Below are positions 49,501-60,891 of a stretch of DNA of 64,000 nucleotides, piece after piece (within the stretch, counting starts at the first letter, position 1; each line of letters opens with the position of its first letter). Under the pieces are notes generated by a model. The model made no database searches and was not told the DNA's origin. It was given only the letters and a program-made list of their open reading frames with translations. The stretch spans positions 1,860,001 to 1,924,000 of the forward strand of contig MJGA01000005.1 of the NCBI GenBank assembly GCA_001910725.1, written 5' to 3'. This DNA comes from Phanerodontia chrysosporium (Eukaryota; Basidiomycota; Agaricomycetes; Polyporales; Phanerochaetaceae). The position numbers were made by a program, and so were the translations under genes.

Positions 49501-50178
49501 AGTTGAAAGACGCCATCATGACATTCTTTTCGACCCTCGCTCTCGCGCATCTGGATGCGCATACCATGCTACTCAAATCTCGTGCTCTGATACCATGTGT
49601 TATCGTATACCTTTCTAACTTAGCCACACCGATCTGGGAAGAAGACGAAGAACTTATGTATTCTCCGGAAGAAGTCTCTCGGTTAGTGCCTTCCGCGTCT
49701 TCTTGAATATCTTCCTCCAGGCTGACTGGCTTCACCAGTCGTACCCGGAAGATCCTGCGCGCCATCTCGCTCTTGTATTATCTTGTATTCACACCAAACC
49801 CACCGTTCGACCTCCGGCACCGGCTGCACCGGCCGCCCGCAAGGTACCTGATGTCGACCGCACACGTATTCTACGTGACAATGAGCCGCATGGGCTACAC
49901 GAGCCTGCCGTGCTGGCTTAACGACGAGCAGCGCGCGACGCTTGACCAAGCAGTCGGTAAGCACCGGATAGAGCGTCGCCCCGCTCCCGCCGCATGCTGA
50001 TGTTGTGCCGCTCTCTTCAGGCATGTCGAAGATGCTCCTCGAGCAGGTCGTTGATGGGCCCGAGCTCGACGCGATATGGGCCGCGTTCCACGAGGACGAC
50101 TCCTCCGCGGGGGACGTGGACGAGGACGAGGAGAACGAGGCGCGGCTGCTGCACCCTGCGCAGGGCACTGACGAATGA
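46516..50178 (+). CDS. DNA damage checkpoint protein, Rad26/ATRIP type
   Basis: Partner subunit of the ATR/Mec1/Rad3 kinase, recruited to RPA-coated single-stranded DNA. The acidic N-terminus MDDEDEYDKYFAPIDLN then SVERKFAQTQ fits the RPA-binding element. A disordered Gln/Pro/Ser-rich part follows. The coiled coil is VRDLELEILRAQLAE, KTAEEARYAKEGEVAILRAN, then TTQEHLAEIARLQAAREAAE and KEQKEEIERLKTQYTFRQHE. The C-terminal helical-repeat region includes HLPGSDLPTLPSL-like FAHTLPGSDLPTLPSLLNY, SALFDLLRTLCYTIPSFTTS and LLYYLVFTPNPPFDLRHRL, then VTMSRMGYTSLPCWL and LLEQVVDGPELDAIWAAFHE, the last matching fungal Rad26-like proteins. One base appears missing at 47396-47401, at the border of the disordered part and the coiled coil. 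The assignment rests on domain order, not on a search. Confidence 0.78.
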
Positions 50179-50593
50179 TGTTTGGTGAAGCTCGTTGTAC
50201 TTAGTAATCTGCGATTGTATTTTTTTGCTTGCGTATGCAGTGGAGCACAGGACTAGGTAAGACTGAGGCGCCGAGGCCGACGGGCACGCATGCGTCCGTA
50301 AACATTCGCTACGAAACATGCTGAGTGGAACGTATGGTATGTGAGTTCGGTATCTCATGCTGCAAAAAATGTCGCTCTTTGCGTCGCGCAACGCCCACCA
50401 CGCCTGGCCGAGTGGATGTGTCATTGCGTGTAGCGCAAGCACCGAACGTCGACGAGAGGCAAGTACAGTGTTCAGCAGCAGCAGAGGTCTCCGAAACTAT
50501 ATATACATATATGCATTGAATCTGAGGGAGAGGACATACACAACCCCGTTACTCGCCTACCACCCTCATCGACTTAGCGAACCCTACGACAAA
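50179..50593. other. Intergenic, promoter of EthD gene 1
   Basis: Contains ctatatatacatatat at about 50497-50513, a likely TATA element for the gene at 50594. Confidence 0.45.
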
Positions 50594-51059
50594 ATGTCTG
50601 CCACTAGCACACCCACGCTCCGCCAAGATCGCGTCCGCCTCGTCGTGCTGCTGCACGCCAAGGAAGGGCTCTCCTTCGAGGCGTTCGACAGCTACTGGAT
50701 ACACGAACACGCGCGAGTGTTCTCGTCCATCGCCATCGTAACGGAAAACCTCACGAAGTACGAGCAGGTGCGCCGCCTCCTTTGGGCCTGCCCGCGCGGG
50801 GCCGCGAACGCTGATGCATATGGATGCACGGCCGCAGTTCCACTTCGACCCGGCTCTGAACCAGACGATACAGGCGCAGGGCTCGGCGGCGCTGCCGTAC
50901 GCCGGGATGGCGGTGTTCGAGGCCGAGACATACGAGAAGATCATGGACGTCTTCAAGGACCCGGAATACCTCCGCGTCGTCGTGCCCGACGAAGACAAGT
51001 TCCTCGACCGCGCGAAGTGCGCGATCGTCGGCGGCCCGTTCGCCACGCTTTGGGAGTAA
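50594..51059 (+). CDS. EthD domain protein, copy 1
   Basis: Small dimeric alpha/beta-barrel protein of the EthD family. Exons 50594-50767 and 50838-51059 give 131 residues. Family marks: VRLVVLLHAKEGLSFEAFDS, YWIHEHARVFSSI, NLTKYEQ at the exon end, FHFDPALNQTIQAQG, GMAVFEAETYEKIMDVFKDP, then VVPDEDKFLDR and the end GPFATLWE. The intron falls right after TKYEQ in phase 0, the same place as in the three copies at 60.9-64 kb. Fungal EthD proteins include polyketide-tailoring enzymes, but most are uncharacterised. No polyketide synthase is in the window. Confidence 0.85.
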
Positions 51060-51276
51060 TTGGGATCAAAAGGCGAACGGTTTGTTATTGATGTACGGGG
51101 TGACACGGAGTGTGTAGGGATAGAAAAGAAGAAAATACTAAGCGTCGCGTCCGACCAACCAAGTACGACAGTTCCTCTTCAACCATCGAGCCTTACGCGT
51201 CTCTGCGTCGGGCTCAATGGCGCGCGCCGCTGCGACCTGTCGCGTAGCCAGTATGCACGTCTCGCTCCGGAATTTA

Positions 51277-52514
51277 CTACTCAGTCGATGGTGCACCTTC
51301 GCCTTGGCAAACCGTCAGCAAGCGCGTGTAAACACCCAGAACTTGATCACGCACTTTGACAGAGGACAAGTTGTACGCCGGAGGCTCGGTTATCCAGTCT
51401 GTCGTAGGGCGGACGTCAACGTTGCCGAAGTTCTCTAGCCAGATCTGCCAGAGGCACTCCTCCCAGTCCGCAGAGCGCGGTAGGCCGAGGAAGAAGCGCT
51501 CCGTGCACCACACGGAGTTGTCGCGGTCGATGAGCACAGGTGAGAGGGGCGAGAAGGGGAACGACGTCCGGCCGCGCATGCTGAACACGATGGGCTTGTC
51601 GCCCGAGAAGCTAGTCGACGAGGCGATGGACCGTTGGAAGGTCTTTGGTGGCACGACGGACAGGTTGCCAGGGAAGAGTGCTACCAGCGGGGTCTGAGAC
51701 AAGAGACGGGCAAGGTTCAGGTAGGCGTTGGGGCTCTGGGTTGTGCTAGGTGCGAGGTACAAGATGTGAGCGGAAAGCGCGCGCTTCATGGATGAGGATC
51801 GACGGAAGCCTTCCAATTGTTTGACCAGTTCTCGGGACGCCAGAGAGTCTGGTGCAGAGTGGGTCGTGACGAGCACCGAGACTGGGCCTAAAGATGGTGA
51901 TCAGGCAGTATACACGAGGGCGTGGCGCGAAATCACTCACCCTTCCAGCGCGAGGCCCATACAGGGAGAGCGTCGATATGGCTGTCTTCCGTCCAGAGAC
52001 AGGCGGTAACCGACATAGCATCCATGTCGGCACGTAGAACATTTGGAACGAGAGCGAGAGGCTGGGGGTATACCGAGGTAAGCTTGCTCAGCAGATGATC
52101 CATTGACATGGACTGCAAAGGGGAGACACCCTGCGAGGGCGCTGCCGCGACACTCTGTTAGACGAATCTCTCTCTCCGGGTTTCGAGAGACGTACGGGGA
52201 GTGGTATGAAAGGCATTTTTGCTCGCCATAAGCCTGGAGTCGGAGAAGCGCATCAAGAGTAGCTGCCGGGAGAGAAAACAGACACAGAAGCAGCAGTAGA
52301 GAGCCAAGAGCCACTTCCACCGATAGGAGAGTCGCTTCCAGAGAGCAAAGATTGGGCTGCCCAAGGATCCAGAGCAGGATACTGATGACCTTCTAGGCCT
52401 CCAGGATGGTCCATCGTTCGAAACGGGGCTACTAGCATGCCGCTTGCCGGGATCGTTTGTATGTCGAAGGAGATGAGGCTCAGTACCGGGAAACCAAAGG
52501 TCAACACCAGTCAT
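51277..52514 (-). CDS. Type II membrane glycosyltransferase-like protein (LARGE/GT49-like)
   Basis: The start MTGVDLWFPGTEPHLLRHTN is followed by a basic cytoplasmic part and one membrane anchor (WKWLLALYCCFCVCFLS), as in Golgi transferases. After an intron (GTACGT near 52193 to CAG near 52147) the lumenal domain begins PPSQGVSPLQSMSMDHL. The core is VTACLWTEDSHIDALPVWAS then RWKGPVSVLVTT, which resembles the start of LARGE-like (GT49) domains. Later blocks are ALFPGNLSVVPPKTF, IVFSMRGRTSFPFSPLSPVL and SVWCTERFFLG, then ADWEECLWQIWLENFG. The frame ends at 51277, but GTGCGT after NLSSVK could be a donor to an unseen last exon. Family placement is by pattern memory and is moderate. Divergent from the epoxide hydrolase. 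Confidence 0.65.
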
Positions 52515-52986
52515 TTTAAGCCTAATCGACGGCTTTCTTTCGTTCCTTTCATTCCGAGGTCGCTTGTTCAGGTCCATGCAGGCATGCACCGGGTATTGAG
52601 CAGAGGAGGGAGATGAGGGAAGGATGCAAGAGCAGCGTGCGCGCACAACCGATCCTTCTCACCCATATTCCGGGTTGAACATCCATTTAAAACTCTTTTG
52701 TCAGTATAACCCCATATTTGGCTATCATCCGCGCAAAAGAAGTTTGGTCCGAGGCCGGCGCGCGCATTTGCTGGCCCGCCATCTGAAACCTGAGCGGCGC
52801 ATTGGGTATCTGAGTCTCAGTCTCACACTCGCAGCGTCCTCGACGACCAGCCATGGCAAAGTCACGAGCGGTGCCAAGACTCAGGGGCGCGGCACACGGT
52901 CGTGCAGAACAATGAGCTCATGCGCGCCCCGCGAGGCTGCGTCAGACCTGCACGGTCAGCCTGGAGTTCGCGTTTGAACGTTCGTC
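52515..52986. other. Divergent promoter region
   Basis: About 470 bases upstream of both the glycosyltransferase-like gene (minus) and the epoxide hydrolase (plus). No gene. Confidence 0.45.
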
Positions 52987-52992
52987 TATAAG
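52987..52992 (+). promoter_or_regulatory. TATA box of the epoxide hydrolase gene
   Basis: TATAAG 75 bases upstream of the ATG at 53067. Confidence 0.45.
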
Positions 52993-53066
52993 GGTTCCCA
53001 ACTTGGTCTCCTCCGGACAACCAGCATCTCTTTCCTCAACCCAATACGCACACGACAGCAGACAGC

Positions 53067-54224
53067 ATGGACGCGAGCCTCTTCAAGGACTTCAAGACTT
53101 CCCGCGGCTTCAACTACCACTACTTCTACTCGCCCGCGAAGGGCCCGAGGCCCACGCTCTTCTTCCTCCATGGGAACCCCAGCGTCGCCACGGATTGGGC
53201 GCAGATCGTGCCGCACTTCACAAGCAGGGGTTACGGTACCTCGCGCCCGACATGCTGGGATACGGAGACACCGACAAGCCGACGGACCCGGCGTTGTATG
53301 TCTCGAGCGGCATGTGCAGGAACCTCGTCGACCTCCTGGACCATGAGGGCCTCGAGAAGGTCATCGCAATCGGCCATGACTGGTCAGTTGCGCCTCGAAT
53401 GTCAACGACGCTGCCCGCTGACGCCGTGGAATAGGGGCTGCTTGTCGGTCTCGCGACTGGCGAGCTACTATCCCGAACGGGTCATCGCGTATGCCTTCCT
53501 TGCAGCGTCCTTCATCGGCCCCATCCCGCCCATCCCCTTCGACGCTTTCCTGGAATACATCAAGCAGCAGGTGGGGTACGAGCTGTACGGCTACTGGAAG
53601 TTCTACAGCGAGCCTGGCCTGGACCAGTTCGTGCGGGACCACGTGAGTAGTCTTCGTCCTCTCGGCTTGTCCGTGCTGAATCTGCATCAGTTGGATACGT
53701 TCCTGAGTATCCTCTGGCCCAGCGACCCCGCCGTCTGGAAGACGCGTCTCGCGCCGACGGGCGCGCTGAAGCAGTCCGCGCTCGAGGGCTGGACGGCGCC
53801 GCTCGCGCCGTACATCACCGAGGAATTCAAGAAGCACCACGTCGAGGTTTTCACTAAGAACGGCTTTGAGGCGCCCGCATGCTACTACAGGATCATGACG
53901 AGCGGGCTGCAGGCGGAGGACGACAAACGTGCGCGCCGTTTCTGCTCGTGTTGACGCGCATCGCTCACGGCACGTTTCGTAGAAATCCTACCGGAGCGTG
54001 CGGTCCCGCCGAAAGATGCGCCCGTGTTCTTCGGCGCGGCAAACAAGGACTACATTTGCATCCCCGCGTTGGCGTATGCGACGTTCAAGAAGGACGAGTG
54101 GAAGGACCACAAGATCACGATCAAGGAGTACGACGCGGACCACTGGCTGATCCTCTCCCATGCAGACCAGGTCAGTCGGGACCTGGAGGCGTGGATTGAG
54201 GGCTTCGCCTCAGGAGGACAGTAG
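53067..54224 (+). CDS. Epoxide hydrolase, alpha/beta-hydrolase fold
   Basis: Soluble enzyme that opens epoxides with water. The oxyanion HGNP motif is LFFLHGNPSVATDW. GYGYLAPDMLGYGDTDKP would follow but is split: one base is missing near 53234-53237, and the second half (APDMLGYGDTDKPTDPALYV) lies in another frame. The nucleophile elbow GHDWG spans an intron (53382-53439). The cap domain includes FIGPIPPIPFDAFLEYIKQQ and ELYGYWKFYSEPG, with lid tyrosines. Introns also fall at about 53644-53690 and 53930-53980. The C-terminal part is DAPVFFGAANKDYIC and YDADHWLILSHADQV, with the catalytic His in ADHW. About 340 residues in all. With the frame restored it would be a complete enzyme, so an assembly error is more likely than decay. 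Confidence 0.82.
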
Positions 54225-54482
54225 TCCGACGTATTCCGGCCATCTGTTCTCGTGCGCACTATGACACACTTTACAAATGGCCAATAGCTAGGATTATATT
54301 ACTAAAGCCTGCATCACCGAGCCCGAATGACACTAGAAGCGTATGCCGGACGTCGACAAGTGTTTTGACAGACTGCGCCACCTAACAAGCCAGTTTCGCA
54401 CGTCTTCGAAGAGGCAATGGCACATTCCCTACGTCTACAAAATCACATTCATCCGCTGATGGCACGTTGCGTACGATCCCGC
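54225..54482. other. Short spacer between converging genes
   Basis: 3' regions of the epoxide hydrolase and the hydrophobin. Nothing else seen. Confidence 0.5.
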
Positions 54483-54989
54483 TTAAGCTGCCGGGACAAA
54501 AGGGATGCAGCCTGTGGCCACAAAGCCACTCTGGGACAGGCGTCAGTCGAAGGCAACACACAAACAACGCCAAAACAGCACCCACCCCATACTGGTGCTC
54601 GCAGCACACAGGCGCAACGGTGCACCCGCCCGCCACGGACGCCGGCGGTGCGCAGCTGAAGCCCACCAGCCCGTCGTCGCTGTCCGAAATGCCGAGCAGA
54701 CCGAGCAGTGCCAGCGTCGACGGAGCGTTGGGCTAGACGAACGCCGTCGTGCGCTGTTTCAGAAACCCATGGGTTACACAACAGAGTGCGAACGTACCGC
54801 CTGAACACTGTTGCAGCACAGCAGCACGTCTGGAGCTGCGCAGGAGAAGACGGCGGTGGCCGTCGGCGCGGGTGCATTGGCACGGTCGTGGCGGGCCCGC
54901 GCTTGACTTGAGTCGGCGCGGGCGTGGCGGCCGCCAGTAGCGAGCGCGAGTACGATGCAGACGCAGACGAATTGGAGGCGACGTGTCAT
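54483..54989 (-). CDS. Class I hydrophobin
   Basis: Small secreted amphipathic protein that coats aerial hyphae and fruit bodies. Three exons (54798-54989, 54582-54732, 54483-54511) join in frame to 123 residues. The signal peptide is MTRRLQFVCVCIVLALATGG. The eight cysteines have the hydrophobin order: C-x7-CC (CAAPDVLLCC), x31, C-x9-C-x5-CC (CAPPASVAGGCTVAPVCC), x7, C (EHQYGVGC), then a short end IPFVPAA. The first doublet is followed by NSVQAPNAPSTLALLGLLG. The spacing between the third and fourth Cys (31) points to class I. The last exon, only 29 bases, supplies the eighth Cys. The fit of all spacings makes this secure although no frame alone shows it. Confidence 0.88.
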
Positions 54990-55512
54990 TGTACGCGCGT
55001 TGTAAGAGCTGTCGTGCTGTCATTTCGCATCATGTTGTGGCGGCTTTTATGTCACGTACAGACGAGCGGTATACAGGCACATATATTCTGGTTTTCCTCG
55101 CAAGTTCTTGTCGACTTGCAGTCTGAGGATCCGACATACGTCGGCCCTGCACAGAGCGGCAGATCTACTTGCATTCATTGGAGCGTGCCTGTCAATGCCA
55201 GCGGGAACATATCAGCAAGTGAAGGCGCAGATCATCTGTCGTACTGGTAATGTTGGACATTTGTGAAAACGACTATACCGTCTGTGACTGGCAAACCTTC
55301 TACACGACCCGCAAATAGTCGTATAGCGGAGATCTTGCCCCGTCCATGTACCAAGAAGAAAGAGCTTGTCGCGCACATCTGGCACGGCGGCTCTACGCGG
55401 ACGTCTCGGACATGCTGAAGTCGATGACTGAAATCATATTTTCCTTTTGCTGGGCCTGCAAACCAAAGATGGACCCTTAGACAACACTGACAACGCGTCC
55501 ATCACACGAAAC
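54990..55512. other. Intergenic: hydrophobin promoter and Tudor-SN 3' end
   Basis: CATAAAAG on the minus strand near 55045 could be the hydrophobin TATA element. Nothing else recognised. Confidence 0.4.
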
Positions 55513-58500
55513 CTAATCATCCTCCTCCACATCACCAAACTCGAAGATGCCGAGCCTGTCCTTCTTCGCCGCATTCACCGCCTCCTGCATGCGCCGGACG
55601 ACCTGCGGGTACGCGTGCAGGTATTTGCAGCCTTTGCGGTCGATCGTCGCGAGGCCCTCGCGGAGGAGGTCGACGTTGATCGACGCGAGCGGGTCCGCGC
55701 CGTGCTCTTCGAGGTCCATCAGGCGCAGGTGCCGCACAGGGCCCTCGCGGAAGTCCGTGTTTGCGACGAGCTTCCGGCCCTCGCACAGCTGCCGGAAGCG
55801 GTCCATCGCCTCCGCGTGGTACTCACTCTCGGGCCCGACGAGCTTGATGAAGCTGAGCCGCGCCTCGTGCGCCTGCCCCGGCAGCGCGCGGAACCGTGCG
55901 TCGAGGGGGCGGATCTCCGCGAAGCTGACCGTCGCTTGGTTGCCGTAGTCGATGAACGTCAGCTCCGCCTCCTTCTTAATAGGCGATGCCCGCCGGACCT
56001 TGGCGCGGTACCACTGGCCGTCGCTGAACTTGGCGGACACCAGGTCACCGCTCTTGGGTGTGAAGCCTGCCGTCGGCGCAACGGTCTTGTGGTGCAGCGA
56101 GAACTCGCGCATGAGCTTCTCAAGTGACGCGATGCCCTCAGTGTTGAGAATTTGTACGGAGAAGTTGAGGCCGTGTGGTGCGTCCCGGACATCGCTGATG
56201 ATGATGTCCTGGTATTCGGGTTTTAGAGCGCCACTGTCCTGCTCCTGTGGGACTTGAGCAACCTGCTCGGCCTCCTCATCGTAATCTGACCACATCTAAA
56301 GACCAAGTGTCAGCAAAACCCTCAAAATGTGAGGGACATCCTTACATTGCGCTTCGCCTTCTTGGCCTCCTCCTCTGCATCGTACAATTGCTTCGCCCAC
56401 GACAAGCCATCGGCGGAGTAGGAGTGCACGTTCGCGAGGCCTTCGCGCACGAGCGTGACGGCAACGTTCTCCGTCTTGTTGAAGTACAGCGATCCGATGA
56501 AGCCGCCCGACTTATCAACATCGTGCACCTCGAACTCGACGTCACGCTGCATGTATCTCCGGTTTGAGAAGTCGTAAGCCTCCTGGCCGTAGGGCTCCGA
56601 CTTCTCTGACGCGTTGCGCGCGGTTCGTGGCGCACGGATACCGCCAAGGACTAGAGTTAGCACTTGATTGTCTTTAGGAATGTAGATCCTGAGGATCTGT
56701 CAGAAAACTGTGCATCGAGCGTGATACGCGGACATACTTGAAGCGAGAGCCGGACGCCACGAAGTCGACGACACCTGCTATCCGACCCTGGCGCTTGAAG
56801 CCGTTGACGAAAGGCGCGGCGCGGTTGTGCGTCTGAGAAGGTGTAAGTTGCATGCCGCGTATACTAGTGCACGAGATGACGCACCTCGGAAATGTTGAGT
56901 GGCTGTTTTGGTGCTGGGAACTCTTTGCCAGAGTGCACACCACGCGCCTCTGCAGCAGCACTGCAAGTAGTCCATATCAGCGACGTCACGAGGCCAATTA
57001 TATAAGACATACGCTTGCTCGGCGGCCATCAGCTTATCGTATTCGGGCGAACGGTCTTCGTCATCGCGCCTATGGCGGACAGCAGTCGCGAGACCCTTCT
57101 CAATGATCTGCTCGGCGATGTTTCTAAGGACAGCAGCTTAGCTCCTAGCATATAGGCTGCAGAGAGAGGAGACATACGCTTGCTGGTTACCGTAGCGGAC
57201 GGTGGCAGCCTCACGTTCCTCGAATTCGCCTTCGCGAGGGCGAATGAAATCAACGTGCACCTTAACGTGCTTGCCAATCAACTTCTTCCGCAGGAATTCG
57301 CGCGCTTCGTGGGCATAGTGTGCCTGTCGTGGGTCCGATTGCCTATGGGGTAACTAGTCAGCACCACGACAATCTTCATCGACAGGGTGAATACGCACTT
57401 CGGCGCACGCGTTGAGCTCAGCTGTATCCTCCGCTCTTTGCCTGTCTCGCGGTCCGCAACAGAGATCTGGTCTCCACTCCACACTCGCGTCACGATGCCA
57501 TCGAACGCTCGCTTGTTGCCGTTGGCGACGGTGCCGTTAGTTTTGACTGCGGTGCAGGCGCGTTCGCGTACAGCTTCAGCCGCTTCTCTTTCGCGGTGCG
57601 TTCTGCCTGGCGTAGACGTTCCATGCCACCACCCGCGGCGAGCATCCCTGCATGCCAGTCTACAACGCGAGCAAGGCCATTTGCCACGAGGTGCTCTGCA
57701 ATGTTACCACCTTGTGCGTGCAATACTGTGCGAAGTCGCGTCATGATGGGCTAAGCAAGCGTAATGGATATGCAAGTACCTGTGCCAATGAAGATGCTCG
57801 CCGGGGCCGGTGCAGCGTTTGCTGAGCTCTGGAAAGGGGTCGCGGTCGCGCTTGGAAGGGAGAGGAGCTGCACAGTGACTTGGCGCTGAAGAAGACGCGT
57901 CTCGGTGAAGAATTTCGCCTGAAAGCACAAGTTAGCACTTGACTCAGTCATGGTACGCTGTGGGATTTGCTGACCTCTTCGCCGTACGGTTCCGAGGTCT
58001 CGTCGGGCTTGCTGGCGACGCGCGGAGAGCGCACGCCCGCAAGAGTGATGTTCACGAATTGGTGGTCTCCATCAGGCAAAAGCAAGCGGATGCGGAGGGT
58101 AGAGCCATCCTTGACTTGCTCGACAATACCGTCAATGGATTTCCCCTTCCACTCAGTGATAAAACCCTGGGAGTCTTCAGGCATCATGTAGTGCACTTTA
58201 CGCGCTTTGGGGCCATGCGGATTCCAGATGCCCTTGCCAGCAGCCTTAGCTTCCGCTTCAAAGTCGCGCTTCTTCAAATCAGCTTCGGATGGCTCGCGCT
58301 TCATCTCCTTGAGCTTCGCCCAACCAGCCTTTAGAAGCTGCGTTGCTATGTCAACCCCCTGCATTTCCGCAGTGCCAATGTCGCGTGGCGTGTCATCGTT
58401 GGATGGCAGCGAGTGGGCTACGGTGAAGGTCACGGGCTTGCCTACAACGCGGGTGCGCAGGTATTCGCGAGCTTCGTATGCCCATGGCTGGGGACTAGTC

Positions 58501-58841
58501 AGCATGGGTATAGGTCGTATTGCTGCAGTTGACACACCTCGTCTTCGCGTGCAGAACTTCCCATGCGAGGTGCGGAGATGTCTGCCAAGTGCAGGACCCT
58601 GCAAAGCATGAGTACACGGCGTTCCTCGAGCTGGGGACTACGCACCTTTCCTTCGGTGGGTTGCCATGCGGCTCACGCAACACAAGAGAGTCCCCAGAAA
58701 TAACAGCTGATTACTCCACGATATTCAGCACGTAGACACGGTGTGCATGACGTGGTTAACTCATACATTTGACCTCCTGCGCGCACGTCATGAGTGACTG
58801 GGATTCTAGAGACTGTCAGAACGCACCATTCGCTGAGCCAT
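55513..58841 (-). CDS. Tudor-SN / SND1 (four staphylococcal-nuclease folds plus Tudor)
   Basis: RNA-binding regulator of transcription, splicing and small-RNA decay in eukaryotes. The first exon is MAQRM. A short second exon (EVK) leads to SVISGDSLVLREPHGNPPKE. SN-fold repeats follow: AYEAREYLRTRVVGKPVTFT; KSIDGIVEQVKDGSTLRIRL; AFDGIVTRVWSGDQISVADR then EAREFLRKKLIGKHVKVHVD; and GRIAGVVDFVASGSRFKIYI then DVDKSGGFIGSLYFNKTENV. The Tudor domain has SAKFSDGQWYRAKVRRA and ELTFIDYGNQATVSFAEIRP (aromatic cage residues present). A partial fifth SN repeat ends YLHAYPQVVRRMQEAV and FEFGDVEEDD. Nuclease active-site residues are not conserved, as usual for the family. One base is missing near 57550-57552, between YANAPAP and AVKTNGTVANG. 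Confidence 0.92.
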
Positions 58842-59053
58842 GGTGTATAAGAATGCCTGCGAGCAAAATCCGTGGGATGTTAGGCGGTGGGAAGAGAGAG
58901 AAATACGTGAGGTGGAGGGTCGCGTGCAACGAGAAATATAGACGTGTCATAGCTAATCCCAAATTGGTATGCAATTCGCACGCTCGCCCATCCTAGGTGG
59001 GCGTCTCTGTGCGAGTTGTCTTTCCGTCCCGCCGTCGTGGTCCGCGTCCCAAA

Positions 59054-59502
59054 ATGCCGTTCTACCAGATGCTATGCATCACCCACCACCTTCCGGAATA
59101 TGTATGCACAATTAGTTCATTTTCTCGCGAATTGTGCTAAAACCTCTCCCAGAAACATATCAAGGAGCTAGTCACTCTCGCGGCCAAACATGTCATGAAC
59201 AACGGCGGTGTGGTTCGCAGCCTCGACTCGTGGGGCACCTTGACATTGCCTCAGCGCATGCACAGGCGGAGGAAATGGCACGATATTGGAGAGTAAGTCG
59301 TTGTCTGCTTTGAAGTCCAATCCCTGCTTAACACCCCGCAAGCTACTGGACTATGAACTTTGACGCTTCACCGAGGGCACTGCATAGCCTCGATAACATT
59401 CTCAAGCACGACCCGCGCGTTATCCGGTGGACAATGATCAAGCTCGGGGAGAAGGTTGAGGATGTCGTGAAGCCACCCTCAAAGACGTTCAGAGCATCAT
59501 GA
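59054..59502 (+). CDS. MRP17: Mitochondrial small-subunit ribosomal protein bS6m
   Basis: Component of the mitochondrial 30S-like subunit. Exons 59054-59101, 59153-59292 and 59343-59502 give 115 residues. The S6 fold is seen in MPFYQMLCITHHLPEY, then KELVTLAAKHVMNNGGVVRS, LDSWGTLTLPQRM, YWTMNFDASPRALHSLDNIL and KHDPRVIRWTMIKLGEKVED. The start follows a C/T-rich leader and the gene diverges from Tudor-SN, with only about 210 bases between the two ATGs. Confidence 0.92.
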
Positions 59503-59597
59503 GCTATCCTTAGTCTCGAGGGTTCCGGCAAGTTTTCAGGCATGCTACATATATACATACCGTATTTAATTCACTAGACGCTACGGCGCAGGGACTG

Positions 59598-60600
59598 TCA
59601 CTCGAGCTGCGTGCCATTCCTACGCTTCACCCATTCCGCGACGTCCGTCAAGCTCTGAACTACCTCGACCTCCGATAGGTTCTCGTCAGGTTCCTTCATC
59701 TCAGCTTCGCCGTCAGCACCTGGCCGACGGACTAGGAGAGCCGACAGTCCACAGGCTTTCGCTCCGTAGTAGTCACTACACCACTCGTCAGTGAGATTCC
59801 AATGTCAGGATATGTATGCTCACGCTTTCAATTCATCCCCACGTGGAGAACTTCATCTCGTTGGACGCCTGCAAGTTCACATGCTCGCAGGAATATCTGG
59901 AGGGAAGGTTTCTCTACGCCTTGCTCCTCGCTGAGAAGCACTGGATCGAGGAATGATGAGATGCCCAAGTCTTCGATGACAGACCCTGGAGGACGTATGC
60001 TTAGGTGGTGGTCCATGTGCCAGAGAGGTGCGTACTCATTCGCGTATCAGTGTTGCTCACAAGGCCAGTTTTGATATTCATCGCCTTTAGGCTTTGCACT
60101 GCAACAAGACTTCAAAGGAAAATCCCCGTGACACGCGGAGAGACACAAACAGCAAGGATTGGTGTCATCGAAAAGCCTGTAACCTTCTTTTCCGGAGAAC
60201 CGTCTGAGAAGTCTCGGTACAATCTTGTCCAATGATGTCTCGACAGCTTGATCTTTGGTTCATGACCGAATTACACTGACAAAACAGCTCCATACCGGAA
60301 GGATCTGCACCAGCCCCGATGGCTGTCCTACGAATAACTTCTCCCCACCATCCTTCAGCACCATGCTGGTACGCAGGTTTCTCTTCCTGTAGCTGCTTCA
60401 ACGCTGATAAATGGCAGCGTTCAGCTCCGGTTTGTGCAGACGGTCCGAGATGCATTACCGATCTTGAAGGATCTCTTCAATTTGTCTGGCTCCAGCACGC
60501 CGAGGTAGGGCTCGAATGTTTGCGAATACTGAACGTATACCGGAAGACGAGGGACCAGGAGCGTGGAAAACGCGTCGAACAGGACCAAGCGGATCGTCAT
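59598..60600 (-). CDS. HAD-superfamily hydrolase (HDHD3-like)
   Basis: Phosphatase-type enzyme with the haloacid dehalogenase fold. Motif I is RLVLFDAFSTLL (nucleophile Asp; DxFxT form) at the N-terminus MTIRLVL. The cap region is PYLGVLEPDKLKRSFK, ALKQLQEEKPAYQHGAEGWW then GEVIRRTAIGAGADP. Motif III lysine is in GVEKPSLQIFLRACELAGV, and motif IV would be LHVGDELKADYYGAKACGL across an intron. The Gly-Asp-Glu is interrupted: a C-run at 59837-59840 is one base short, otherwise the frame ends in MN and a stop. The C-terminal part is GLSALLVRRPGADGEAEM. Introns fall near 60440, 60240, 60020 and 59800. The substrate is unknown. It converges on the bS6m gene. Confidence 0.78.
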
Positions 60601-60843
60601 CGTCGCGGCGGGACGATCTCTTGCGTGCAAAGCTCGCCCAAAGCGATCGTTCGGGAAGTCCCGTGTGCATGGGCCCTGACCATATTTAGGAAGTCTTGTT
60701 GTTCAGCACATTTCCGATGGATCGTGCCCGAATGACCACCGTGCTCCTCGCGACGCGTCCATTTCCTGATGGTAGACGAGATACTGTGGATGCTGTGGAA
60801 TGCATCCCTCTTCAATCATGCGCATCGTTATGGGTGGAGCAGA

Positions 60844-60849
60844 TATAAA
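60844..60849 (+). promoter_or_regulatory. TATA box of EthD gene 2
   Basis: TATAAA 48 bases upstream of the ATG at 60892. Confidence 0.4.
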
Positions 60850-60891
60850 TTCGCTCAAGGGCATGCACAGATTTCGACTCACAGCGCACCC

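Noticed and set aside
53003..53434. Separate 143-aa gene overlapping the epoxide hydrolase
   Set aside because: Its second half is the hydrolase sequence (APDMLGYGDTDKP) in the shifted frame, so it is the same gene after a missing base.
55447..56127. 226-aa plus-strand frame over Tudor-SN
   Set aside because: It is the antisense shadow of the Tudor and last SN exons, with no domain.
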